From DASTDH01 sp041167675 (GTDB lineage Bacteria > Verrucomicrobiota > Verrucomicrobiia > Chthoniobacterales > JAFAMB01), in contig JBEEIB010000475.1 in the NCBI GenBank assembly GCA_041167675.1, positions 1-64,000 on the forward strand: 64,000 bases of DNA, written 5' to 3'. Below the pieces are notes generated by a model. That model was not told the DNA's origin. It ran no database searches and saw nothing but the letters and a program-made list of their open reading frames with translations. This document shows positions 17,974-26,999 of this stretch, in pieces. The position numbers and the translations under genes were made by a program. Position 1 is the stretch's first letter. Every line of letters begins with the position of its first letter.

Positions 17974-18840
17974 ATGCAGACCTATATTCGGTTACTAACG
18001 CACAGCAATCTGCAACGCCTGTTTGATGCGGTAAGTGTACTGTATAAGCCAGTCCGCCCGCAACAGTTACCGGGGCATTTAATCGATGTCCTCAGGCGAG
18101 TCATTCCAGGCGAATTTTATGGTGTGAGCGTCGTGGTTCGCCCTAATCGCGCCCGCAATCAAACGCGCCGTGACGGCACGTTATATCCTGTTCCTGCCCA
18201 TTGGGAAAACCTTGCAGAGACTTTTGCCAGCCAATACCCAGAATTTCCACTACGATCGATTCGGGAATCCGGGAATCTCCATCAGCCATTGGCGCTCTCG
18301 GATATCGCTAGCCGCGAGCAGGTCGAGAGCCTTGATTTGTACCATGACTACTATCGCATTCTCAGTGTCGCGGATGATTTAAGCGCGAATTTCGGCAATC
18401 TTGGTCACCGTGTTTGCCTGGCGATCTTACGGGAGCGCCGCGGTTTTTCGGAACAGGATCGGGCGATCCTCTCCGCTCTCCTCCCACAAATGGAACGCGC
18501 CTACCGGTACGCGAAAGCACTAAATTCGCTGCGGATAACGCTAAAGAGAGGCAAGGAACCTGCTGATGATGCATCGGGCGCCGCGGAGAGCTTACGAGAA
18601 CAAGGGGGTACTCCGCGATCCCTCTGTGTTCTAGGTCTGTCCGAGCGCGAAGCAGAGGTACTCTACTGGGTTGCCGCCGGCAAGAGCAGTCCTGTTATCA
18701 GCATGATTCTTGGGATCCGGCACGATACCGTGCGAGCCCACCTGAAAAGAATCTTCATGAAACTGGGCGTCGAAAATCGGTTGTCGGCGGCACTCCGTGC
18801 TCTGCAGGTTTTACGTTCGCAGCCGTCCATTCAGGACTGA
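17974..18840 (+). CDS. LuxR-family transcriptional regulator
   Basis: About 288 residues from ATG 17974 (MQTYIRLLTHS), chosen over an upstream in-frame start at 17911. The C-terminal 65 residues form a GerE-type helix-turn-helix: LSEREAEVLYWVAAGKSS, then ISMILGIRHDTVRAHLKRIF and KLGVENR. The N-terminal 200 residues may be a ligand or GAF-like domain; LAILRERRGFSEQDRAILSA resembles GAF-LuxR proteins. The usual KT in the recognition helix is HD. Target unknown. Confidence 0.82.
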   Translation: MQTYIRLLTHSNLQRLFDAVSVLYKPVRPQQLPGHLIDVLRRVIPGEFYGVSVVVRPNRARNQTRRDGTLYPVPAHWENLAETFASQYPEFPLRSIRESGNLHQPLALSDIASREQVESLDLYHDYYRILSVADDLSANFGNLGHRVCLAILRERRGFSEQDRAILSALLPQMERAYRYAKALNSLRITLKRGKEPADDASGAAESLREQGGTPRSLCVLGLSEREAEVLYWVAAGKSSPVISMILGIRHDTVRAHLKRIFMKLGVENRLSAALRALQVLRSQPSIQD

Positions 18841-18997
18841 ACCGAACAAGTTCCACAAAAGGTCGCGGAGTCAGATTTTTGAACAGGAGATCACAGAGAC
18901 CCCAAAGAAGGTAGTACCTGGTCAAATCGTCACGTCTTTTGAAGGATACGAGGCGCAAAAACCGAATCCCTCTTTTAGACCTTTGCGATCTCCTTGT

Positions 18998-20347
18998 TTA
19001 AAATTCAGTCTTCGTGTCCTCTGGTTGAACCCAGGATGGGCGCCAATCGGCTGATACTAGAAAAACCCCGACTCCGAAGCCAAGCAGGCAAAGCGCTCCT
19101 ACATAGTGCGCCGGCGCCAGAAAATCGAAGTGGAGCAGCCACGATACGAGAATCGGAGTCAGACCGCCAAAGATCGCGTATCCAAGATTGTATGAAAAGG
19201 AGATGCCGGAAAATCTGATTTGCGGTGGAAACGCAGCAATCATAACGCAAGGAACTACTGCGACGGTTCCGACGGTGAAGCCGGCCAATCCATAAAGAGG
19301 CATCACAAGCGAAGAATCCAGCCTCACACCCGCGTACAGCAGATAGGCTGCAATGCCGAACAGCGGACAGCCGACTAATAGCACGCGGCCGGTTCCGAAT
19401 CGGTCCGTCAGCCAACCGGCCAAAACACAGCCTGCCGTCAAGCAGATCGTCGCGAGGCAATTAGCCTGAAGCGTCGTAACCCTCGGTACATTGTAGACCT
19501 TTTGCAGCAAAGCGGGTGTCATTAAGATAACCACGACGATGGCAGCGGACAGCATCCAGGTCAGCAATCCGGAGAGAACGATCGCCGAACGATGATCGCG
19601 CACTACAGCCCTCAGCGGCGTCTCGGCGGAAAGCGCGCGGCGTTTCCTCAACTCTTCAAAAACGGGCGTTTCGGTTAACAAGTAGCGAAGATACATCGAC
19701 ATTAAACCAAAGGCGCCGCCCAGCAGGAAGGGAATCCTCCATCCATACGCCGTAAGTTGTTCCGGCGGCATCACCATGTTCAGACCGGTCGCCACCAACG
19801 AGCCGAGCAGAATTCCGCCAGTGAGTCCAGCGGTCAAGACGCCGCAAGCTAACCCGACCCGCGACGGAGGTACATGCTCGGCAACGAAGACCCAGGCGCC
19901 GGGAACTTCGCCACCAACGGCTGCTCCTTGCAGGATGCGCAGGAGCAACAATAAGACGGGCGCCCAAGCACCCAAGGAGGCGTAGGTCGGCAACAACCCG
20001 ATGCCCAAAGTGGGCAACGCCATGAGGAACACACTGAGAGTGAACATCTTTTTGCGACCATGCAGATCCCCCGCATGCGCCATAACAACGCCACCCAACG
20101 GTCGCGCAAGATAGCCAGCAGCGAAAATTCCGAACGTCTGGAACTGCCGAACCCAGTCCGGAATCCCAGGAGGAAAAAACAGGTCACCGATCGTGTTCGC
20201 AAAGAAGACGAAGATAATGAAGTCGTAGAATTCGAGGACGCCTCCCAGGGTCGCTAGCCAAAGCGTCTTATAATCTCGCGCGGTCAGACGAGAGAAAGCG
20301 GGAGCTGATAGGGAATTGGACACGGAGTATGCTCCTTCTCTGGCCAA
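18998..20347 (-). CDS. MFS transporter of the metabolite:H+ symporter (MHS) family
   Basis: A 449-residue 12-helix transporter. MHS features are visible: GGVLEFYDFIIFVFFANTIG in helix 1, then GYLARPLGGVVMAHAGDLHG with the RPLGG and GRKKMF loop between helices 2 and 3, and LRILQGAAVGGEVPGAWVF in helix 4. The family takes up carboxylates, osmolytes or shikimate with protons. It is followed on the other side by a same-strand SDR. Substrate unknown. Confidence 0.88.
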   Translation of the reverse strand: MAREGAYSVSNSLSAPAFSRLTARDYKTLWLATLGGVLEFYDFIIFVFFANTIGDLFFPPGIPDWVRQFQTFGIFAAGYLARPLGGVVMAHAGDLHGRKKMFTLSVFLMALPTLGIGLLPTYASLGAWAPVLLLLLRILQGAAVGGEVPGAWVFVAEHVPPSRVGLACGVLTAGLTGGILLGSLVATGLNMVMPPEQLTAYGWRIPFLLGGAFGLMSMYLRYLLTETPVFEELRKRRALSAETPLRAVVRDHRSAIVLSGLLTWMLSAAIVVVILMTPALLQKVYNVPRVTTLQANCLATICLTAGCVLAGWLTDRFGTGRVLLVGCPLFGIAAYLLYAGVRLDSSLVMPLYGLAGFTVGTVAVVPCVMIAAFPPQIRFSGISFSYNLGYAIFGGLTPILVSWLLHFDFLAPAHYVGALCLLGFGVGVFLVSADWRPSWVQPEDTKTEF

Positions 20348-20466
20348 CTAAATAACTAGACAAATCGCTTTGTTCGGACCGAGCAGGATCATGCAGCATT
20401 GGCCAGAAACCTGGCCGGACCATCGAGATCTCTCAGCATGCAATGGTGGTTGCTATTGCGTCGCTC

Positions 20467-21243
20467 TCAGCCTCGATAGATCGGCCCCCCATACATTGTT
20501 CCGGTCACACCGCCGTCGACGACGATCTCCGAACCGTGAACATAGGACGAATCATCAGACGCAAGGAACAACACAGCATTGGCGACCTCTTCCGCCTGGC
20601 CCCACCGATCCAGCGGCACACTCCCTAGCAATCTCTTGGTCAGGGCGGTCACCACATCGGCCGGAACCGGGACGCGCTCCCAAATCGGAGTTTGGATGAA
20701 ACCAGGCGCCACGACGTTGATGCGAATGCCGCGTGGCGCAAGCTCAGCCGCCATCGACCGGCTCATCGCATGAAGGCCCCCTTTGCTTGCAGCATAAAAC
20801 CCGGCACCGGGTGGAAAGCCGATAATTTGCCCGATCGAACCATTTAAAATGATGGATGCGCCCGCCCGCAAAAGAGGTAGCGCTGCCTGGATGGTCAGGA
20901 ACACGCCAGTTACATTGGTTCTTAGAACTTCGTCAAACGTCGCTTCGGAAGTTTCCTCAATTGACCCCATGTTACCGATACCAGCATTGGCAAAAACAAT
21001 ATCGAGGTGACCGAACTTTTCTTTGATCGCAGCAAACAAGACATCGCGAGCTTTCGAATCCAACACATCCGAGTTGAAGGCGAGCGCATTTGGGCCAAGC
21101 TTAGCCGCGGCAGCCTCAAGCGTCGTCTGATTCCGTCCAGTTATGGCGACTCGCGCACCCTCGGCTACGAATAGCCGCGCCGTCGCTAAGCCTATGCCAC
21201 TGTTGCCGCCCGTGATTAATGCAGTTTTATTTTTAAGTTTCAT
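20467..21243 (-). CDS. SDR-family oxidoreductase
   Basis: A 258-residue classical SDR. It has GGNSGIGLATA (residues 12-22), NAGIGNMGSIEE, the Ser in LNGSIGQIIG, and YAASKGG. The C-terminal part has FLASDDSSYVHGSEIVVDGG. A deleted and rearranged fragment of a close relative lies at 23100-23255. This gene is upstream of the MFS gene on the same strand, with 119 bp between them. Substrate not identified. Confidence 0.88.
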   Translation of the reverse strand: MKLKNKTALITGGNSGIGLATARLFVAEGARVAITGRNQTTLEAAAAKLGPNALAFNSDVLDSKARDVLFAAIKEKFGHLDIVFANAGIGNMGSIEETSEATFDEVLRTNVTGVFLTIQAALPLLRAGASIILNGSIGQIIGFPPGAGFYAASKGGLHAMSRSMAAELAPRGIRINVVAPGFIQTPIWERVPVPADVVTALTKRLLGSVPLDRWGQAEEVANAVLFLASDDSSYVHGSEIVVDGGVTGTMYGGPIYRG

Positions 21244-21329
21244 GTTTGGTATGGTGACCGAGCATCAGTTTTGTCGTATCGAGTTGCCTTTCCTCTGCCG
21301 ATTTCCTCCTACAGCAAGATTTGCGAAAG

Positions 21330-21857
21330 CTAGAAAAGTGAAATACCAACGGCAGCGTTCTCTTCGGGAGTAGCTAACCAATAGCCGTAGCGCTCAGCCG
21401 TTTTCAGAAAGCGCTGTATTTCGTTCGGAGATGGCGAACTAACTCTTTCACCTTGAGTTATCGATCTTCCTACTTCCTGAAAAAAACGTCCGAGCCTGGA
21501 TGTCGTGGTGATCAATTGGACAGCCGGATCCTTCGATCGATTCCTGAAACCGTGCTTTGCCTCGCTTGGAACTTCGATAAAATCCTCGGGACCGGCCGTG
21601 ATCCAACGAGCCTTGCCTTCTTCTTCGGTGAGCACCTCAAGGTCTCCCGAGAGCACGAAGAAAGCCTCGATTCCGGCATGGCTATGCAGTGGTACACAAA
21701 TGCCCGGAGGAATCGTTCCTTTCATGACACATGGAGTTTCATCGCGCGATTGCGGTCCAATTAGAAACTGGACGCTTGGCCCGAACACGTCAAGAGTCTC
21801 GCAATCGCGTTCAAGCACTATATTAGTAAATGCTTTGGTTTTGCTAAGTACTTTCAT
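21330..21857 (-). CDS. cupin-domain protein
   Basis: A 175-residue single-cupin protein. Motif 1 is PLHSHAGIEAFFVLSGDLEV (metal-ligand His pair and Glu), motif 2 is PSEAKHGFRNRS (third His). Such proteins are sensors or small isomerases/dioxygenases. It lies 86 bp upstream of the SDR on the same strand and may be co-transcribed. The C-terminal 45 residues (RFFQEVGRSITQGERV) are of unknown role. Confidence 0.8.
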   Translation of the reverse strand: MKVLSKTKAFTNIVLERDCETLDVFGPSVQFLIGPQSRDETPCVMKGTIPPGICVPLHSHAGIEAFFVLSGDLEVLTEEEGKARWITAGPEDFIEVPSEAKHGFRNRSKDPAVQLITTTSRLGRFFQEVGRSITQGERVSSPSPNEIQRFLKTAERYGYWLATPEENAAVGISLF

Positions 21858-21901
21858 TTACCTCTCTTTTTTCATCGTTAGGTTGCGCAATATCCATTTT
21901 C

Positions 21902-22154
21902 CTACCGAACGAGAGCAAAAATCGTCCACCGAGCGAGTACGGTAAGCACTGCCAGCACAACCATTGTCGCTCCAATTTCTGCGATCCCGATTCGGATTCT
22001 TTCGACCGCCAAGTATTCTGGCCAATCGAACTGGACTTGTTCGAGCGTTTCGGCGAACACCGCGTCTAAGCGCATTGGTAAATCTTTCGAGGATTTGAAG
22101 GTCCGACGGCTCCGCCTTGGCTTTCGCGACGGCGGACCGGAGATCGATTTGCAA
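21902..22154 (-). pseudogene. small membrane protein, apparently frameshifted
   Basis: Two overlapping frames each look coding in one part. The first, from about 22154, reads MQIDLRSAVAKAKAEPSDLQ, ILERFTNALR. The other continues LDAVFAETLEQVQFDWPEYL and ends with a membrane helix (ATMVVLAVLTVLARWTIFAL). Joining them needs one frameshift near 22065-22080. The architecture, a short helical part with a terminal membrane helix, recalls A1 and A2 but sequence similarity is not clear. It lies downstream of the small gene under operator D. Confidence 0.45.
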
Positions 22155-22196
22155 TCTTGCATGGGCGAGACTCGGCCGACCTTCTGTCCGCGCGGA

Positions 22197-22529
22197 CTAT
22201 CGATGCGCGTGCTTTTGCGAGCCCTTCGTTCGTTTTTTTCGGGTTATATCTGGGTGCACACCGATCGGAACGGGGCCGGGAAAGCAACCGTTGGAGTTAC
22301 GACGGCAAGAGTCGTCAAAATTCCGTTTCCTTTCCTTTTGCTCGTTCGGGCGACTATCCTGCAAACGATTCACCTCGAAGACGCACAGTCCATAGGCAGA
22401 TAGTAAAGCGAATGCATCATCTTCCGTAAATCGAAAGAAGGCTCCGAGTTTTTGCAGTATATTTCGAACCGAGATTAGAAAGCTCTCGCCTTTCTCGTTA
22501 TTATTTGCCGGCAAAATCTCTTTGTTCAT
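22197..22529 (-). CDS. small protein under operator D, family unknown
   Basis: A 110-residue frame from ATG 22529 (MNKEILPANNNEK). The first 60 residues look protein-like (FLISVRNILQKLGAFFRFTE and DDAFALLSAYGLCVF). The remaining part is Arg/Lys/Asn-rich and may be out of the true frame. Operator D is 58 bp upstream, a spacing close to that of operators C and E. No family recognised. Confidence 0.42.
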   Translation of the reverse strand: MNKEILPANNNEKGESFLISVRNILQKLGAFFRFTEDDAFALLSAYGLCVFEVNRLQDSRPNEQKERKRNFDDSCRRNSNGCFPGPVPIGVHPDITRKKRTKGSQKHAHR

Positions 22530-22586
22530 CGTGACCAATTATGAGTTGGGCAAGTAGACACCATGATTAGGAAGGACCGGTTTTTT

Positions 22587-22621
22587 TGTCCCAGTTGCCG
22601 TATTCGTTAACCAAACCGCCC
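22587..22621 (-). promoter_or_regulatory. LytTR-like operator, copy D
   Basis: Boxes TGTCCCAGTTGCCG (22587-22600) and a weaker TAACCAAACCGCCC (22608-22621), 21 bp apart. A seven-T run and CCGG border the gene side. It lies 58 bp before ATG 22529. Confidence 0.55.
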
Positions 22622-22902
22622 GGCAACGATGCCTACATTCTTCGGCCCGCTTAAAGTCGGACCATCGAACCCATTTTCATTAAGTGACCAAACGCGGATG
22701 GTAAGACGAATAAATCGCTGGCTCGGCTCTGCCTGCTGGTTTGTTCGACCGCGTGACACGGCGGTTCAGACAACAATTACGGCACTTGGGCGACAGCGTG
22801 GCCAAACACTGAAATGTTGATGTCTATTCCACCGAACTAACTGAGCGACGCGAGAACTGTTTACTAGTCGTTCGGACCAGGCGGCTTTAACAAGGACTCT
22901 AA
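22622..22902. other. intergenic stretch
   Basis: No recognisable gene. A plus-strand open frame at 22629-22820 has no family resemblance and biased composition. The region ends at the microprotein described next. Confidence 0.35.
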
Positions 22903-22968
22903 ATGACAGCGTTTATCTTTCTCGGCAGTCTCATGCTTTTCCTCATGATGATTGCTGTGTCGAGATAG
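22903..22968 (+). CDS. candidate 21-residue hydrophobic microprotein
   Basis: ATG 22903 to TAG 22968 encodes MTAFIFLGSLMLFLMMIAVS followed by Arg, a single membrane helix. An AAGGA Shine-Dalgarno sequence stands 6 nt upstream (22892-22896), rare in this window where most leaders are weak. It could be a small membrane subunit or regulator. The short length makes chance possible; only the SD and composition support it. Confidence 0.35.
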   Translation: MTAFIFLGSLMLFLMMIAVSR

Positions 22969-23099
22969 GACATCAAGGACTCACCGGCCTAACCCGATTT
23001 TAAGAAGGCCGACCCGGAAATAGGAGATCTAGTCGTCGTGGGTCGCAAAGCGACTTCCTCTTTCTCCGATTCACGCACCTTACTTATCTCCATTCCAAG

Positions 23100-23255
23100 C
23101 CACCTCGTTCGCCTATCGATAAACGGACGACGTCGTACATTGCCCGATGATGCCGCACATCGACGATAATCTCAGAGCCATGGACGTTGGACGAATCGTC
23201 GGAGGCGCAGACCAGCCCTTGCTTGCGGCATAAAATCCGGGAACGTGGTGATCGA
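23100..23255 (-). pseudogene. SDR remnant with internal deletion
   Basis: ASDDSSNVHGSEIIVD on the minus strand matches the end of the SDR at 20467-21243. Immediately adjacent DNA (about 23217-23245) matches that gene's YAASKGG region, so about 130 residues between have been lost. The downstream frame is also shifted. A trace of the same upstream words (GAGCATTAG, AGTTGCC) is retained. This is debris of a duplicated SDR. Confidence 0.7.
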
Positions 23256-23258
23256 GCA

Positions 23259-23606
23259 TTAGGGAGTTGCCGCATCGAGCTTGGTTTCCCAATTACGCAT
23301 TTCCTCTACTAGCTTCTGATAAATGCGCCCGACAGCTTCTGGTGGTAAGGGACCGGCTTGGGCAAGTGCTTGAGCCTTTTCTACTACCTGTTGCTCCCGG
23401 CTAGGAACAGTCACCGGTAGACGCGCTTCGCGCTTGATGTTACCCACCTCTTTGACCACTTGAGCCCGCTGCTGAATTAAGTCAACAATGCGTTGGTCAA
23501 GCGAATCAATTTGTTGACGACATGCTGCCAGCTGTTCCTGGGTATCAGCCTTGGTATTTAGAACTAGTAGACTCATAGCCGCTAAGATTAACGATGTTGT
23601 TTTCAC
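23259..23606 (-). CDS. secreted AroQ-class chorismate mutase
   Basis: A 115-residue protein: signal peptide (MKTTSLILAAMSLLVLNTKA) then an AroQ-fold chorismate mutase. Key parts are LAACRQQIDSLDQRIVDLIQ, an active-site Arg/Lys region KEVGNIKREARLPV, and VPSREQQVV. It converts chorismate to prephenate. Export is unusual for a biosynthetic enzyme and recalls the periplasmic forms of some bacteria. Single gene, no aromatic pathway neighbours. Confidence 0.82.
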   Translation of the reverse strand: MKTTSLILAAMSLLVLNTKADTQEQLAACRQQIDSLDQRIVDLIQQRAQVVKEVGNIKREARLPVTVPSREQQVVEKAQALAQAGPLPPEAVGRIYQKLVEEMRNWETKLDAATP

Positions 23607-23751
23607 GATATTCTCTGTGCTGAATTGGTTGCGCTGAAGAAGCTCGGCTGCCTAGTCGGGGTTTCGCGAATAGTCGGCTTCATTTTCCGCACGGCCGCTC
23701 GCAAAGCTGCTCGAAAGTAAACTGGACGATTGAGCACCACCGGTGTTCCCA

Positions 23752-24948
23752 TCAATTGCGGACCGCTTCAATCACGCAGGCGAATGAAGCAGTGGGAATG
23801 GTACGCGACACTCGGAACCCGGTTGCGCTCAACAGGTTTTCCCACTCCGCGTAGGTGCGTTCCTTTCCACCATGAGTTGTGACCAGCATCGCGATGTCCA
23901 GAGTCTTGGCAAATTGAGGTTCATTTGCAGTTTCCACAATCGCTTCCACCACCAATAGCTTGGCCCCTGGTCTGCCCGCAGCGTGGACAGCCCTCAGAAT
24001 GCGTCCGCAATCCTCCTCGCTCCGCCAATGCAAGATGTTCTGGAGTAAGTAAGCGTCGGCTCCCTCAGGTAAGGCCTCGAAGAAGCTACCGCCTTTGAGT
24101 TCGACCCGATCCTCCACCCCATGGCTTCGGAGAAAACTGGAGACGCTTTCGACCACTGCTGGCAGATCGAACAGGATTCCCCGCATGGCAGGATGCTTGG
24201 CCAACACGGATGCCAGTACCAGACATCCACCAATCTCCGCCAGCGTCCGTATACTGGAGAAATCGTAAGCCTCGACCACTGCTGCGCCGACCAGTGCGGC
24301 AAAGCCATCCAACGCGTCGGCGAAGATCTCCGTCTCCTCGGGGTGCTGACTGGCATAGTCAAAGTTCTGCATTCCGTGCACGTGTTCAAACGCCGAAACA
24401 TTCGTGCGAATGCTGTGCTCAAGCTCCATCCAACCACGTATCGTCCAATGCCGATTAGTGGCACGCGCTAGGCCCCGCATGGAATATGGAACGTCGCTGC
24501 GAAGCGCGTCGGACATTGGAGTCTGTCGGAAACGGCCGTCTTCCTGCTCGGCAAAGATGCAGACGCTGGCGAGAGCGCGCAGCAGCCGATAGAGCGGAAC
24601 TGGGTGAAGACCCTTTGCCTGTGCAACTTCTTCCGCGGTTTTAGGTCCGGTCTGAATTTCGTCGGCCAACCCAAGCTCTGCGGCAACGCCAACCATCTGT
24701 GCGACCCAGCGACCCGTCACTAACTGGAGCACCGCTACTGGAGGCGCGACCTGGAACTCCGGGGTCCAAATAGGCTCTCCCTCCCGATCGGTACGGACGA
24801 CCGTACTTAGCCTCGTAGCTTTCTCGGTTCGTCGTGCGGACATAGCGATCGGTAAGGCGGCGGCTCGTGATTCTTCCTGTGGAAACTTCATGATTTGTCG
24901 AATGTTTGTGTGTTGAAGGCTCACATGTTGAGTGAGGAGCGAGATCAT
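23752..24948 (-). CDS. O-methyltransferase-like SAM protein
   Basis: About 398 residues from ATG 24948 (MISLLTQ); ATG 24891 (MKFPQEE) is the alternative. It has an N-terminal winged-helix dimerisation part (VTGRWVAQMVGVAAELGLAD) and a Rossmann methyltransferase domain like acetylserotonin O-methyltransferases and polyketide methylases. Two motifs are odd: the SAM loop reads AEIGGCLVLASVL where GGG-x-G is usual, so a Gly and neighbours are missing, and the catalytic LHDW reads LHWR. It could be inactive or divergent. Operator E lies 61 bp upstream. Confidence 0.75.
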   Translation of the reverse strand: MISLLTQHVSLQHTNIRQIMKFPQEESRAAALPIAMSARRTEKATRLSTVVRTDREGEPIWTPEFQVAPPVAVLQLVTGRWVAQMVGVAAELGLADEIQTGPKTAEEVAQAKGLHPVPLYRLLRALASVCIFAEQEDGRFRQTPMSDALRSDVPYSMRGLARATNRHWTIRGWMELEHSIRTNVSAFEHVHGMQNFDYASQHPEETEIFADALDGFAALVGAAVVEAYDFSSIRTLAEIGGCLVLASVLAKHPAMRGILFDLPAVVESVSSFLRSHGVEDRVELKGGSFFEALPEGADAYLLQNILHWRSEEDCGRILRAVHAAGRPGAKLLVVEAIVETANEPQFAKTLDIAMLVTTHGGKERTYAEWENLLSATGFRVSRTIPTASFACVIEAVRN

Positions 24949-25008
24949 GCTCGCGTCGCCTGCGGGATCTAAAGTAGTAATGCCAGAATTTGGGGGGCTG
25001 GCCCATTT

Positions 25009-25043
25009 TGTCCCAATTGCCGCAATCGTCATCCAGACTGCCA
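25009..25043 (-). promoter_or_regulatory. LytTR-like operator, copy E (methyltransferase)
   Basis: Boxes TGTCCCAATTGCCG (25009-25022) and CATCCAGACTGCCA (25030-25043), 21 bp apart. The proximal box is identical to that of copy B. It lies 61 bp from ATG 24948 or 118 bp from ATG 24891. Confidence 0.65.
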
Positions 25044-25188
25044 CTATGTCCATCGGCCATGTGCGGGACAGTGAGCGGTTGCTCACTGCAGTGCGACAGC
25101 CGCGTCACACATCCGAAACTTGAAGGTTACAGATTCCCCGCCTCTAAACGCCCAAAGCATTTGGCGAAGTGAATAGGAGCAGGCAAGA

Positions 25189-26808
25189 TCACGGGACGAC
25201 GAGCTCGATTAGAAAGGGGCCCTTGCGCCGGTAGCTTGCGGCAAGGAGATCGGCGAACTCTTCCAGCGTCTCCGCACGTGCCGCCTCAACTCCCATACCG
25301 GCTGCGAGTCGGATCCAATCGAGCGCCGGACTGTCGAGGTAGAAAAGATCGAGCGCGGTGCGGCCGGCGTTGGCGCCGACGTTGGCAAGCTCAAGTTCCA
25401 AGATCGCGTACTTGCGGTTAGAGAGGATTATTGTTGTGACATCGAGCATCTCGCGCGCCTGCGTCCACAAGGCCTGAACCGTGTACAGCGCTGAGCCGTC
25501 GCCTTCGAGGTTGATGACACGCCGGCCTGGCGCGGCGACCGCAGCGCCCATCGCAAGCGGTATCCCACCGCCAATTGCCCCGCCGGTGAGCTGTAGCCAG
25601 TCATGTGGCGCGGCATCCCTTGTGCCAGGATAGAAGCCGAGCCCGAAACTGATGCTCTCGTCGACGATGATGGCATGCTCCGGAATGAGCGCGGCAAGGG
25701 TTTGCGCAACGGCGGCGGAGGTCACTGGCCCATGGGCGGGCTCAGGGCGGCTGGCCGGCGGCGGCGGAACGGGTGGAGCGGCCAGCTCGGCGGCTAGTGC
25801 CGTCAGTGCTCCGGCGATATCCTCTTCCGGGCGGGCCAACACGTGAACGATCGACCCATTTGGCTTCATCAGGCTGGGCTTGTCGGGATAGGCGAAAAAC
25901 CCAACCGGCTCCTGCGAACCAACCAGGATAAGATGGCGGAGACCGGCGAGCGCCGCGACAGCATGGTCAATTGGATAAGGCAAGAGCGCAATTGGGTAGC
26001 GGCCACGTCCTCGCTCGATCAGGCGGTTAAAGGTCGGTGCAAGGAGTCGCGCGTGAGTCGCTGCCGCGATCCGATGAGCAGTAGCCAGAGAGTCGGTTTC
26101 GAGCCCGGTGCCGGTCAACATCAAGGCCGCTGGCTCGCCGCTGCGCAACACGCGCGCAACCGCCGCGATCGTGTCCGGTGCCACGGATAACGGTGGAGCG
26201 ATCGGGAGGCGGCCGGCAGGAGACCCTCCCTGATCCCATGAAGCGTCGGATGGCAAGATCAACGTGGCGATGCCGCAGGTGTTTCGCGCGGCCTGCACAG
26301 CCGTCGCGGCATCAATGCCAACAGTCTTGGCGCAACGCGTCGTCCGAGTCCATACCGAGATTGGGCGCGCCCAGCCTTCGATGTCGGCAGTAAGCGGAGC
26401 GTCGAAAACGCGGTGATAGGTCGCGTGGTCGCCGATGACGTTCACCATCGGTACGTGTGCACGCTTGGCATTGTGTAAGTTAGCAAGACCGTTGGCCAGA
26501 CCCGGCCCGCAATGGAGCAGCGTTGCCGCTGGCTTTCGAGCGAGCCGCGCATAGCCGTCCGCTGCCCCGGTCGCGACGCCCTCGAACAGACCAAGCACGC
26601 AGCGTATGCCAGGGACTCGGTCGAGAGCGGCGACGAAGTGCATCTCGCTGGTACCAGGATTGGTAAAACAGGTATCGACTCCACTGCCAACTAGCGTGTG
26701 GACCAGGCTCTCGGCGCCGCTCATGAAGCTTTCCTTCGTCGTTGTCGAATTTCCGGGCAGCTCTAGCTGGGCACTTGCCTTGCCATTGTGATTGGTAGGT
26801 TCGCGCAT
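25189..26808 (-). CDS. thiamine-diphosphate-dependent enzyme, acetolactate synthase-like
   Basis: A 539-residue three-domain ThDP enzyme (an alternative start, MSGAES, lies near 26723). The Glu that activates thiamine is in LFEGVATGAADGYARLARKP; the metal and diphosphate motif is EGDGSALYTVQALW with LSNRKYAI at its end. It fits the acetolactate synthase/benzoylformate decarboxylase superfamily. No small ALS subunit is nearby, so a role in a 2-oxoacid decarboxylation is as likely as branched-chain synthesis. Operator F is 91 bp upstream, placing it under the proposed LytTR regulon. Confidence 0.85.
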   Translation of the reverse strand: MREPTNHNGKASAQLELPGNSTTTKESFMSGAESLVHTLVGSGVDTCFTNPGTSEMHFVAALDRVPGIRCVLGLFEGVATGAADGYARLARKPAATLLHCGPGLANGLANLHNAKRAHVPMVNVIGDHATYHRVFDAPLTADIEGWARPISVWTRTTRCAKTVGIDAATAVQAARNTCGIATLILPSDASWDQGGSPAGRLPIAPPLSVAPDTIAAVARVLRSGEPAALMLTGTGLETDSLATAHRIAAATHARLLAPTFNRLIERGRGRYPIALLPYPIDHAVAALAGLRHLILVGSQEPVGFFAYPDKPSLMKPNGSIVHVLARPEEDIAGALTALAAELAAPPVPPPPASRPEPAHGPVTSAAVAQTLAALIPEHAIIVDESISFGLGFYPGTRDAAPHDWLQLTGGAIGGGIPLAMGAAVAAPGRRVINLEGDGSALYTVQALWTQAREMLDVTTIILSNRKYAILELELANVGANAGRTALDLFYLDSPALDWIRLAAGMGVEAARAETLEEFADLLAASYRRKGPFLIELVVP

Positions 26809-26898
26809 GATTTCTCGTGAGATGATCTGAATACTGCCGTGTGACGCTACGGAGTTTCTCCGTAAGCAACGCCAAGGTTAGAGAGACCAGTCCTTTCT

Positions 26899-26933
26899 TG
26901 TCCGGATTGCCGTATTCGTTGACTCAACCGCCG
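26899..26933 (-). promoter_or_regulatory. LytTR-like operator, copy F (ThDP enzyme)
   Basis: Boxes TGTCCGGATTGCCG (26899-26912) and TGACTCAACCGCCG (26920-26933) are 21 bp apart, 91 bp before the enzyme's start at 26808. The proximal box equals that of copy A. Confidence 0.6.
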
Positions 26934-26999
26934 TGCGTCATCCCGCTACGAACACCGTTTCCGCCAGACCTATCTTATCTACCACACGGCCCGGGTGCC

